Part shown: one piece after another, positions 1 through 7,443 of the stretch | Layout: each line of letters starts with the position of its first letter | Position numbering within the stretch: position 1 is the first letter of the stretch | Source: Nocardiopsis_C rhodophaea | GTDB lineage: Bacteria > Actinomycetota > Actinomycetes > Streptosporangiales > Streptosporangiaceae | Reading direction: 5' to 3' | Length of the DNA: 64,000 nucleotides | Assembly: GCF_039530945.1 (NCBI RefSeq) | Contig: NZ_BAAAPC010000011.1 | Coordinates: 161,892 to 225,891 of the forward strand | Notes under the pieces: model-generated | Databases searched by the model: none | Seen by the model: the letters and a program-made list of their open reading frames with translations, nothing else | What the model was told of the DNA's origin: nothing | Made by a program: the position numbers and the translations under genes

Positions 1-1
1 C

Positions 2-364
2 TTGAACGAATTCATCGCCAGCAGGCGGAAGACCGACACGCACGAGATCGACCTGGTCATCCCGTTGCCCTTCGAAGGTGCTGTCAAGCATGTCTCCAGC
101 GTCCTCGAACAAGCGGGCCAACGAATCGGGCCACCCCACGTCGAGTGGACACACACCGATCGCGACGAGGGGCAGCAGATGGTCCGCATCCTCACCGACG
201 GGGGTCCGAAGTACAAGAATCCGGTCGTCGTGACCGCCCTGGTAGCGCAGGGCCGAGGCGACAACTCCGTCGTCCGGCTCCGGGCGGCCGCCAAGGAGGG
301 CCTCATCCGGCAGCACCCAGGTGAGCACACCGCCGAGCGCTTTGCCTCCTGGCTCATCATGTAG
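2..364 (+). CDS. Hypothetical protein, possibly 5'-truncated by the window edge
   Basis: An open frame of about 120 residues begins with TTG at the second base of the window and ends at TAG. The start cannot be judged because upstream sequence is missing, so the protein may be longer. It has alternating charged and hydrophobic stretches, no signal peptide, no membrane segment and no motif I can name. The middle contains a short segment (RILTDGGPKYKNPVVVTAL) that reads like two beta strands. Codon use is typical of the high-GC host, which supports real coding. Function unknown. Confidence 0.5.
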   Translation: MNEFIASRRKTDTHEIDLVIPLPFEGAVKHVSSVLEQAGQRIGPPHVEWTHTDRDEGQQMVRILTDGGPKYKNPVVVTALVAQGRGDNSVVRLRAAAKEGLIRQHPGEHTAERFASWLIM

Positions 365-541
365 ACGATGGCCACCTCGTCCGCCAGGCGCCGTCACGCG
401 CAGGAGACGTGCACAAATGTGGGAAAAAGATTCCCCCAGCAGGCCCACTGCTGGCGTGTCGCTCCACTCTGGGACCGCGCCGGAAAGTAGCGTTCGAATC
501 CCCCTACGGCAGTCAGGATCAGCCACCAGGGAGGGGTAGCC

Positions 542-769
542 ATTAAGGGCAAGGTGAAGTGGTTCGACGCGGAGGCGCGCTACGGGATCATCGCTCCCGA
601 CAGCGAAGGCGATGACGTGTTCGTCCACGACAGCGGCATCAAATTCCCCGGCTCCGGGCTTCTCGAAGCCGGCCAGCAGGTCGAATTCGAACTCGTCGAG
701 GCTGACAGGGGCCCACACGCACAGCGGGTGAGGGTCCTCGAAGAGCAAGAAGAGCAACAGGATCAGTAA
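542..769 (+). CDS. Divergent cold-shock domain protein, ATT start proposed
   Basis: A 75-residue cold-shock domain (OB-fold, single-stranded nucleic-acid binding) is readable: GKVKWFDAEARYGII at the front and the RNP2-like strand DVFVHDS. Family members start a few residues before the KWF strand. The first GTG in frame, at 554, would remove the first strand. An ATT at 542 gives I-K-G-K-V-K-W-F and lies five bases after the purine block GGGAGGGG at 529-536. No ATG, GTG or TTG is available between the in-frame stop at 488-490 and 542, so I infer initiation at ATT. RNP1 is degenerate (ARYGIIAP rather than KGFGFI), and the tail is acidic and Gln-rich, so this is not a housekeeping CspA. Confidence 0.8.
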   Translation: MKGKVKWFDAEARYGIIAPDSEGDDVFVHDSGIKFPGSGLLEAGQQVEFELVEADRGPHAQRVRVLEEQEEQQDQ

Positions 770-1372
770 ACCCCGCCGCACACAAACAGAAGCCGTCGCA
801 CCAGCGATGTGGTCACGACCGAAAGACGAGACGACGACCCAGCGGGCAGGGGCCACTACCCCTCGCTGCAACTGCTCCTCGGTCCCACGGCACTGTTTTC
901 CGCCAAGCTCACCAGTTGGTTCGTGGAGCCAACAAGGCAGTTTTCGGCTCGCACGACGCCCTCGACATGTCCAGCGCGATGGTCACATCCCGACATTCGG
1001 CACTGTCGAATTACCGAACGCTCCAGGCACCCCGAGCCCCTCATCGATCCCCCACGCGAGCTGACGCCGCAGCCGCACGAACTATCCGGCCCCTCGCTGC
1101 CGCGACGCCACAACGGATCGCAACAGAAGTCGGACATGAATCGGACCGCTCGTGGCCCCGTTAGCCTCTCGGGCTACCCCTCCCTCAGGTATATAGACCG
1201 CAGACGATGAACGGGTCACTCGCTCGGTTCCTGCTCCTCGCCGACGGAGGCGCCGCGTACAGGCTTCCTCCCGTGTCCCCGCAGTGCACACTGAAGGCAC
1301 AGCATACGAAGAGAGCCCTTTCAGAAGTCAAAGAGAACTCAAACGCCGCCCCACTTAGACCGTGGGACACCA
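770..1372. other. Intergenic stretch with no supported gene
   Basis: About 600 bases between the cold-shock gene and the convergent membrane protein gene. Several short frames are open on both strands but none shows host-like codon use, a ribosome site or a recognisable motif. Base composition falls toward the right end, where the lower-GC island begins. I see no RNA gene or strong hairpin. Confidence 0.5.
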
Positions 1373-2374
1373 TTAAGAAAAACGTTGTTCAGCATATGAC
1401 TCGGCCAGGGACTTGATGAGGGATTCGCGATCCTTCGGAGTAGCCATCCGCAGCAGCCCAACGGCCTGGCGGGCATCTTCCTCGTCGAAATCGACTCCAC
1501 TAACGTGGACAACTATCCGCTGATCCAGATGGACACGCGCCTCCTTGAGCTCGTTCAAATCCCGCCACACCAAAAGAAAACCATCCCGGTCCTCGCAAAT
1601 ATACCGATCACAGCCCTGATGAATATCCTCTCCTTTTCGATAAGAGGAGACCTCGACAATCCTCCCCTGAATCGTCTGGTATTCAATGGACACGCACCCT
1701 CTATACGCCTCCACAGGAATCGTTCTTGGCTGCCATTCATCCCCATCGATTATGGCGAATCCATCATCACACTTTTGAATTTCACGACGAAGCATGTCCG
1801 ACTGCCGCTGAGCCTCTTCCTCGACTTTCAGAAACTTGTCATGAGCACTCAGAGCGACACTCACACAGAAGGAAATGACGATACCGGAAATAATAACAAC
1901 AACGCCAATTTCATTCCGACTGCGGTGATTTCGGGACCTATAGACTGTCGCCGAACATGCAAACACACCCGCCAGACTCATTATGGCAAACAGCCAGAGT
2001 GGAGGTTCCACTGATAGACCGATAATAAGATATACCGTCAGCAGAGCGTTCCACGTTAGTGCTGCAATCCCCAACCCGGCAACGGATTTGGGGCGAGGAA
2101 CCCCAGATAGGTGCAGGACGAACCAGGCGATCCCCCATATTCCCGCCAGGATCGCCAACGGAATAATCCAAAACGGGGGGTTGATGAATGACATGAGTAA
2201 AATGTACCCGAATGCACCCAAAGCGTTACTCATGACAACCAACCAGAGGGCAGGAACTAACGCACCCGTTGCTGCCGCAACCAGAAGGGGAGGGCGTGGA
2301 GATTTCATGTTCCGAACAAACCGCCTCACAAAACAACTACGAGCATCTGACGCCGAGGAATCACGGGGATTCAA
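1373..2374 (-). CDS. Four- to five-pass membrane protein with C-terminal soluble domain, function unknown
   Basis: About 333 residues. Hydrophobic segments cluster in the first half (near residues 30-50, 55-85, 100-125, 130-145 and 160-180), followed by a coil-like acidic stretch and a soluble domain of about 150 residues ending in a charged helix. Family not recognised. The start is uncertain: TTG at 2374 or ATG at 2308. The gene is clearly richer in A+T than the flanking metabolic genes and uses codons rare elsewhere in the window, which suggests recent acquisition. It lies downstream of two small genes on the same strand with 36 bases between it and the nearer one, so the three may be one transcript. 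A membrane-anchored partner or immunity role is possible but unproven. Confidence 0.7.
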   Translation of the reverse strand: MNPRDSSASDARSCFVRRFVRNMKSPRPPLLVAAATGALVPALWLVVMSNALGAFGYILLMSFINPPFWIIPLAILAGIWGIAWFVLHLSGVPRPKSVAGLGIAALTWNALLTVYLIIGLSVEPPLWLFAIMSLAGVFACSATVYRSRNHRSRNEIGVVVIISGIVISFCVSVALSAHDKFLKVEEEAQRQSDMLRREIQKCDDGFAIIDGDEWQPRTIPVEAYRGCVSIEYQTIQGRIVEVSSYRKGEDIHQGCDRYICEDRDGFLLVWRDLNELKEARVHLDQRIVVHVSGVDFDEEDARQAVGLLRMATPKDRESLIKSLAESYAEQRFS

Positions 2375-2410
2375 AAAATTTCTCGCTCATTCAGAGAGAT
2401 AGCATTCATA

Positions 2411-2719
2411 TCAATACACCCCAACACAATCGAACACCGTCGCCCCGAATTCGTCAGAGCTTGGATCAACCCCATGCATAACGTCGGGTGTAATTGCGAT
2501 CCAGTCGTCGTTTCCTTGCGAAACATGGACCTTGGTCGTCCGCCATGCAATAAAGTCACTGAAGTCTACGGAAGCGCCATCAAGCTCGCCGTAGAGATCT
2601 CCCGAGCGACCATTAACACGACCGACGAAAATGTCGAACTCATCAATGAATTCCCTCAGCTTTTTCTCGTGCGAGTGTCTCGTCTGGAACAAACGTGCAA
2701 CCGGACTCGTTAAACTCAA
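2411..2719 (-). CDS. Small hypothetical protein
   Basis: A 102-residue soluble protein beginning with TTG and ending with DCVGVY. It has a charged N-terminal helix (EKKLREFIDEFD) and a beta-rich centre (IAWRTTKVHVSQGNDDWIA). No signal peptide or known motif. It sits between the ESX-like gene and the membrane protein on the same strand, with 47 and 36 base gaps. Composition matches the lower-GC island. A small beta-rich cytosolic protein beside an ESX-like protein could be an immunity or chaperone factor; that is inference from position only. Confidence 0.6.
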   Translation of the reverse strand: MSLTSPVARLFQTRHSHEKKLREFIDEFDIFVGRVNGRSGDLYGELDGASVDFSDFIAWRTTKVHVSQGNDDWIAITPDVMHGVDPSSDEFGATVFDCVGVY

Positions 2720-2766
2720 ATTTCGCCACAGTCGTCTCCGGGGGTTGGGGGCAGGAAAAGTAAGAT

Positions 2767-3096
2767 TCAGCCGTTGACGTTGCGGCTGAGACCAGGCCAG
2801 GGTCCGTCGAAATCTTTGGAACTGTCGTAGTCGTTCTTCGCGGCTGCGGATGCGCCGGCCTGGATGTTCTCACTCAGCTGGAGCCCGTGATTTTGTAGTT
2901 CTCCCAGGAAGACCGACGTGTCCTCACGAAACTTGTCGTACCCCTGCCGTACCGGGGCTTCAGCCGCTGGGCTCCGAATGTCCTCAAGCATCGCCTCGAA
3001 GGTGTCCGTCAGGCCCACCATGGCTTCGGCGAGCATTTCGGCTGCCTCACCCTTGCTCTTGCCCTTGACGACGTTGACGCCGATTCCTTCGCTCAC
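2767..3096 (-). CDS. ESX/EspC- or WXG100-like small helical protein
   Basis: A 109-residue protein of predicted helix-turn-helix hairpin form without signal peptide. GTG start is preceded by AGGTGA at good spacing. The two helices (about residues 15-45 and 50-88) are Ala-, Glu- and Leu-rich, and the C terminus turns Gly/Asp-rich. The layout resembles actinobacterial EspC/WXG100-type proteins carried by type VII secretion or heading polymorphic toxin loci. A classical central WXG is absent; a GYDKF segment occupies the turn. First gene of a three-gene run. Assignment is by fold impression only. Confidence 0.55.
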   Translation of the reverse strand: MSEGIGVNVVKGKSKGEAAEMLAEAMVGLTDTFEAMLEDIRSPAAEAPVRQGYDKFREDTSVFLGELQNHGLQLSENIQAGASAAAKNDYDSSKDFDGPWPGLSRNVNG

Positions 3097-3137
3097 AGCT
3101 CACCTGTTCTGGTATCCGCTCACCTGCAGGGCGGACA

Positions 3138-4028
3138 TTACCGCTCAAAGTCGGAGATAGTGGTGGCGAACTCCTTGAGGTGAGGGGTCTCACCGCTGGA
3201 TGACCAGATCAGGCCAAGTGCGGAGGCGGGAAGTCCAGTGATCGGGACGAAGGAGATGTCCGGGCGGAAGTTGTACTTGGCGGTGGCTCCACACAGCAGC
3301 ATCGCGCCTCGCCCGGCTGCGATCTGGGTCAGTCCCTCCTGGAGGGTGTGCACGCCGTCTTCCTGGGGGATGGCGCGACCCGACGGTGTGCTGTCGGGGC
3401 AGTGGACCCGCTTCCAGTAGTCGGGGGCGGGTCCCGCGAGAGGGATGAGGCGCGTGCGGGCGAGGTCCTCCGCTGTCAGGTTTTTGCGCCGGGCGAAGGG
3501 GTGGTGCGTCGACATGGCGAGGTATTGCTGCTGCTCGGAGAACGTCACACCCACGGTCAGGTCGGGCTCCTCGATGGGGAGGAGGACCACGGCCGCGTCG
3601 ATCTCCGCACGCCGAAGTGCGCCGAACGGGTCTGAGAGGGGGATCTCGACGAGGTCGATCCTGCAGTCGGAATGGCGATCGTGGAACGTGGTGATGGCCC
3701 TGGTGACCTGCTCGTAAACGGTCCCTTGGAACCCGATGCGCAGCCGTCCCCGCCCGCCGCGTGCCCTGGTGCGTGCCTCCTCGACCGTGGAGGCGAGAGC
3801 GTCGTAGGCCGGTCGGAGTGCCACGGCGAACTCCTCACCGAAGTCGGTGAGCCGGACGCGGCGGCTCGTGCGCTCGACCAGGCGGGCGCCGATACGGCTC
3901 TCAAGCTTGCGGAGCAGCTGGCTGATCCGGCTCTGCGAGACGTACAGGCGGTCACCTGTGCGGCCGAAGTGCAGTTCCTCGCTGAGGACGAGGAAGCACT
4001 CCAGCTCGCGCACGTCCAGTCCCCGCAT
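3138..4028 (-). CDS. LysR-family transcriptional regulator
   Basis: A 296-residue LysR regulator. The N-terminal winged helix-turn-helix spans about residues 4-63 (LECFLVLSEELHFGRTGDRL, then SRISQLLRKLE), followed by the linker helix and a periplasmic-binding-like effector domain from about residue 88. I place the start at ATG 4028; a GTG two codons earlier (4034) is equally possible. It is divergent from an MFS efflux gene starting at 4179, and the gap holds a T-N11-A palindrome of LysR type. The likely role is control of that transporter in response to a small ligand. Confidence 0.9.
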   Translation of the reverse strand: MRGLDVRELECFLVLSEELHFGRTGDRLYVSQSRISQLLRKLESRIGARLVERTSRRVRLTDFGEEFAVALRPAYDALASTVEEARTRARGGRGRLRIGFQGTVYEQVTRAITTFHDRHSDCRIDLVEIPLSDPFGALRRAEIDAAVVLLPIEEPDLTVGVTFSEQQQYLAMSTHHPFARRKNLTAEDLARTRLIPLAGPAPDYWKRVHCPDSTPSGRAIPQEDGVHTLQEGLTQIAAGRGAMLLCGATAKYNFRPDISFVPITGLPASALGLIWSSSGETPHLKEFATTISDFER

Positions 4029-4106
4029 GTCCACTGCTCCTCCCTCGCGCCCCCGCGCTCGGCTTCCACGCCCTTCTCCCCACCAACCGCAGCGCGACGT
4101 GCATCG

Positions 4107-4121
4107 ATGAGCCCGGCTCAT
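4107..4121. promoter_or_regulatory. LysR-type T-N11-A palindrome between divergent genes
   Basis: ATGAGC-CCG-GCTCAT is a perfect dyad with 6-base arms and a 3-base centre. T at 4108 and A at 4120 are separated by 11 bases, matching the LysR recognition rule. It lies between the LysR gene start (4028) and the MFS start (4179), where an autoregulator site is expected. Binding is inferred. Confidence 0.6.
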
Positions 4122-4178
4122 TGAAGCATGAGGAATTGACCGTTGTTCCGGCCTCCCGCCGCGGCTTTGATCATCCGC

Positions 4179-5384
4179 ATGTCCAACGTTTCTGCAATAC
4201 GTCGATCCCCCCTAGCGGAAAAACCCCATCCGTTGCGGGGGTGGCTCGCGGTGATCGCCGTGGCCATCGGAACCTTCACGGTCGTGACCTCCGAGATGAT
4301 GCCAGTGGGGCTGCTGACACCGATCGGTGGCGCGCTCAACGTCAGCGAGGGCACAGCGGGCCTGACGCTGACCATCACGGGGCTGGTCGCGGCCGTGTCC
4401 GCACCACTCTTCCCTCTTGCTATCCGACGCTCCGACCGGCGCATCGTGCTGGTCGCGCTCATGGTGCTGCTCGCCGCGGCGAATCTCCTCGCCGCGTGGG
4501 CTCCGAACTTCCCAATGATGGTCGTGGCGCGAGTGCTCATCGGCCTCGGTATGGCCGGCGTATGGGCACTCGCCGCCGGGCTGGCGCCCCGGCTCGTCCC
4601 GGCGCAGTCGGTCGGAGCGGCGACCTCCATGATCTTCAGCGGCATCGCGGTGGCGTCGGTCTTCGGCGTCCCGACCGGCACCTACATCGGCGCCCTGGTC
4701 GGGTGGCGCGCCGCGTTCGTCGCGATCGCGGGCTTGGCCCTGCTGGTGGCGGTCGCGATGGCCGTTCTGTTGCCGCAACTCACCGCTGAGCGGGCGGCGG
4801 GACTCAGCGGTGTGGCGCGGGTGCTCAGCAACCCGCGGGTGGTCACCGGCCTGGTCCTCGCTGTGCTGCTCGTTACGGGCCACTTTGCCGCCTACACCTA
4901 CGTCAGGCCGGTCCTGGAGGAGGTCACCGGCATTAGCGCGGGGCTGGTCGGCACGATGCTGCTCATCTACGGCATCGCGGGGATCGTCGGTAACTTCGCG
5001 GCGGGCCCACGCGCGGTGCGTGCCCCGCGCACCACCATCGTGGTTCTCAGTCTGGGGGTGGGTGCGGCGGTGCTGCTGATTCCGTGGCTGGGCACGGTTG
5101 CCCCCGCCGCCGGGCTCCTGATGATCGTGTGGGGCCTGTCCTACGGTGGTGTGTCGGTGAGCGCCCAGACATGGATGATGAAGTCCGCTCCAGAGGACGG
5201 CGAGGCGGTCACCGCCCTCTTCGTCGGTGTCTTCAACGGGAGCATCGCCTTGGGTGCCTTCGTCGGCGGGATAGCGACGGACGGCGCCGGCGGTGTGTCG
5301 GCCATGTGGTTGGCGGGTGCGCTCGCCATCGGAGCGATGGTCGCGACGCTGGTTGGGCGCGCCCCTGCTTCGTCAGCCGGGTAG
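4179..5384 (+). CDS. MFS transporter, DHA1 drug/sugar efflux type
   Basis: About 401 residues with twelve hydrophobic segments and no soluble domain. The N-terminal part carries the pattern TSEMMPVGLLTPIG in and after helix 1, typical of the AraJ/chloramphenicol-efflux branch of DHA1 proton antiporters, and RRSDRR after helix 2 is the cytoplasmic motif-A-like loop. ATG 4179 is chosen because it leaves a short cytoplasmic N terminus; an upstream start at 4143 would add residues unlike the family. Probably exports a small molecule sensed by the divergent LysR protein. Substrate cannot be told from sequence. Confidence 0.88.
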   Translation: MSNVSAIRRSPLAEKPHPLRGWLAVIAVAIGTFTVVTSEMMPVGLLTPIGGALNVSEGTAGLTLTITGLVAAVSAPLFPLAIRRSDRRIVLVALMVLLAAANLLAAWAPNFPMMVVARVLIGLGMAGVWALAAGLAPRLVPAQSVGAATSMIFSGIAVASVFGVPTGTYIGALVGWRAAFVAIAGLALLVAVAMAVLLPQLTAERAAGLSGVARVLSNPRVVTGLVLAVLLVTGHFAAYTYVRPVLEEVTGISAGLVGTMLLIYGIAGIVGNFAAGPRAVRAPRTTIVVLSLGVGAAVLLIPWLGTVAPAAGLLMIVWGLSYGGVSVSAQTWMMKSAPEDGEAVTALFVGVFNGSIALGAFVGGIATDGAGGVSAMWLAGALAIGAMVATLVGRAPASSAG

Positions 5385-5458
5385 CCGAGTCATGCTGCCT
5401 GTTTGAGCTGGATATGGGGCGGCCGCGACACTGGTCGCCCTTATGCCCGTATCGCCCG

Positions 5459-6073
5459 TCAGGAACGCTCACACCTGGCGATCGTGCCGGGCTCCTGCTG
5501 TTCTTGCCAACGCACAGGGCGGCCGTTCGGGTAAAAATCGTGTCTGGCCAGAAGCTCGACGCGCCTCCGTTCGCCGAAGTTGTTGAGCGTCAAGGGCCAC
5601 CAGGTGATCGCCATGAGCAAGAAGCATTGCGCGAGCGTTTCCACAATCTTGGGTGCGAATCCCAGCGTGTATTCGTGGCCCCATGGATCGACTCCAGAGG
5701 CCATGGTCGCCCATACCGCGAGCGGAACCATGAACACGGCGAACGGGATGACAGGGGCCAGCACCCTCCAGACCACGTTCCTCGCGTGGTAGCGGCGCCC
5801 CGTGAGGTCGTCCCGCACCCACGCCCGGTATCGATACGGCACGCGCTTCCCAAGGAAACGGTAACCCGCCCAGTGCCACAGCGGCGGAAACTCGCGGATC
5901 CGGGTGAGTAGCCCGGCCGTCATCAACCCCCAGAGCTCGGCCCGCCCCGGTATCGACTCGTCGGGTTCACGCAGGTCCAGAGCGGTCGCCACGATCTCAT
6001 CTCCGTGCCGCTCGCGGTAGTGCCGCGGGTACCAGCGCAGCGCCCGGCGCAGTTCCGACTCATAGCGGTCCAT
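5459..6073 (-). CDS. Two-pass membrane protein paired with PadR regulator (permease-prefix/HAAS-like N terminus)
   Basis: A 204-residue protein. The N terminus (ESELRRALRWYPRHYRERHG) matches the short helical prefix found in actinobacterial proteins encoded beside PadR regulators. Two hydrophobic segments follow (about residues 101-124 and 145-163), and the tail is basic. ATG at 6073 is chosen; ATG 6091 is an alternative. It is downstream of the PadR gene on the same strand, 60 bases away. Such pairs are common, and the membrane protein is thought to act in or near an ABC export system, but no mechanism is visible here. Confidence 0.75.
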   Translation of the reverse strand: MDRYESELRRALRWYPRHYRERHGDEIVATALDLREPDESIPGRAELWGLMTAGLLTRIREFPPLWHWAGYRFLGKRVPYRYRAWVRDDLTGRRYHARNVVWRVLAPVIPFAVFMVPLAVWATMASGVDPWGHEYTLGFAPKIVETLAQCFLLMAITWWPLTLNNFGERRRVELLARHDFYPNGRPVRWQEQQEPGTIARCERS

Positions 6074-6132
6074 GGTCAGGCGGTCTCCCATTCCGTCGTT
6101 CCGATGCATCGAGCGTGTGGCCGCGGTGGGCC

Positions 6133-6477
6133 CTACACGGTTCCCGCCGCCGGACGTGGCCCGGTGCCGCGGCCCAGCAGCTGGCGGGCGACGTCGGTCA
6201 GCTTGGCCAGGCGGTCGGTCTCCGCGGACAGGACGCGGCGACCATCCTCGGTCAGTCGGTAATAGCGCCGGTTGCGGCCCCGTACGACCTCTTGACCGGA
6301 CACCTCCACCAGGCCCTCCGTGGCCAGGCGGTCCAGCGCTCCGTAGAGCGTCCCGGCACCGAGTTTGACCCGGTCGTCGGACAACCTCCGGACCGCGGTG
6401 ATGATGCCGTACCCGTGCAGCTGCTCCCCCTCGGCAAGAGCCAGCAGCACGAGGTAGCTCTGCTCTCTCAGTGCCAT
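6133..6477 (-). CDS. PadR-family transcriptional regulator
   Basis: A 114-residue PadR regulator of the short (subfamily 2) type. The winged helix is readable: YLVLLALAEGEQLHGYGI, then the recognition region LGAGTLYGALDRLATEGLVE, then the wing with RRYYRLTEDGRRVL. A C-terminal dimerisation helix follows. An AT-rich dyad starts seven bases upstream of the ATG and is the obvious autoregulatory site. Cotranscribed with the membrane protein gene downstream. Confidence 0.9.
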   Translation of the reverse strand: MALREQSYLVLLALAEGEQLHGYGIITAVRRLSDDRVKLGAGTLYGALDRLATEGLVEVSGQEVVRGRNRRYYRLTEDGRRVLSAETDRLAKLTDVARQLLGRGTGPRPAAGTV

Positions 6478-6483
6478 AGGGGA

Positions 6484-6506
6484 TATATATCAGATGACGA
6501 CATATA
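6484..6506. promoter_or_regulatory. AT-rich dyad upstream of padR-like gene
   Basis: TATATATC, seven central bases, then GACATATA form arms that pair at seven of eight positions in otherwise GC-rich DNA. It starts seven bases before the PadR start codon. PadR proteins commonly bind AT-rich dyads over their own promoters, so this is a candidate operator and probably includes the -10 region. Confidence 0.5.
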
Positions 6507-6774
6507 CTGCCACGCGACATGCTGATCCTCGGAGGCGGCCGGCACATGGGGCCGCCACCCACCCTGCGGGGCGCCCAAGAGCGAACACGCGTCGAGCCAC
6601 GGCTGGTTCGGTCCGCGGAGCGGCCTGTGGGTAGCTTCTACGCTCGCGCACCAAACTCGCTGGCTCCGTACGCGAGGCGCGGGAGCTTTTTCGTCGCCCG
6701 CGGGGGTGAACGGCCGCGAGGGACGCGGTCGGATACGCTATCGCCCGCCCTCCCGCAACCGATGGGAATTCCAC

Positions 6775-7443
6775 ATGCCAAACCCCGTGATCGCGATGAC
6801 CGATGTCGTCCGTCGGTACGGCGATCGCCGGGTCCTCGGCCCGCTCAGTCTCAACCTCGACCCCGGTGAGTGCCTGGCGGTGACAGGGCCGAACGGGGCG
6901 GGGAAATCCACACTCGTCCGCATTGCCGGAGGCCGCGAGTTACCAGATGAAGGTGTCGTGGAGGTCTGCTCACGTACGCCGAACGAGTTCGCGCGCGAGT
7001 TCCGCCGCAACGTCTCCCTACTCGACGAGGCCGCTTTCTACCCAGACCTGACAGTGCGCGAGCACCTGGAGCTGATCGCGGTCGGGCATGGCTGCGGCGC
7101 CGAGAGTAGGCACGTGGTCACGGCGGCATTGCGGCGATGCCGACTGGTCGAGCACGCCGACCTTACTCCGGGACGGTTGTCCAGGGGGCTCCAGCAGCTC
7201 ACCCTCATCGCCACACTCCTCGTCCGCCCGAACGCCCGTTTGCTCATCCTTGACGAACCGGAGCGCCATCTCGATGCTGCGGCGCGCGACTCTCTCACTG
7301 AATTGCTGGCCGAAGCCAAATCCGCGGGCTCGGCGATTCTTCTCGCCACGCACCACGAAACCCTCGTCGATCGCCTCGCCGACATGCGTCTCCGTATCGC
7401 CGATGGCACCGCCCGTACAGACGCTCCCAAGGGACAGCGGTGA
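6775..7443 (+). CDS. ABC transporter ATP-binding protein
   Basis: A 222-residue ATPase. Walker A is GPNGAGKST at residues 38-46, Walker B is LLILDEP, the D-loop follows as HLD, and the switch His is in ATHHE. The signature is LSRGLQQ rather than LSGGQQ, so the third and fourth positions are altered. ATG 6775 is used because upstream in-frame codons lack family similarity. It overlaps the following membrane gene by four bases (GTGA). The pair forms a two-gene ABC system, probably an exporter of unknown cargo. Confidence 0.9.
   Translation: MPNPVIAMTDVVRRYGDRRVLGPLSLNLDPGECLAVTGPNGAGKSTLVRIAGGRELPDEGVVEVCSRTPNEFAREFRRNVSLLDEAAFYPDLTVREHLELIAVGHGCGAESRHVVTAALRRCRLVEHADLTPGRLSRGLQQLTLIATLLVRPNARLLILDEPERHLDAAARDSLTELLAEAKSAGSAILLATHHETLVDRLADMRLRIADGTARTDAPKGQR

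Noticed and set aside
488..513. T-loop-like GTTCGAATCC at 492-501, suggesting a tRNA 3' end
   Set aside because: Flanking bases do not pair as a T stem and no matching acceptor, D or anticodon arms are found upstream.
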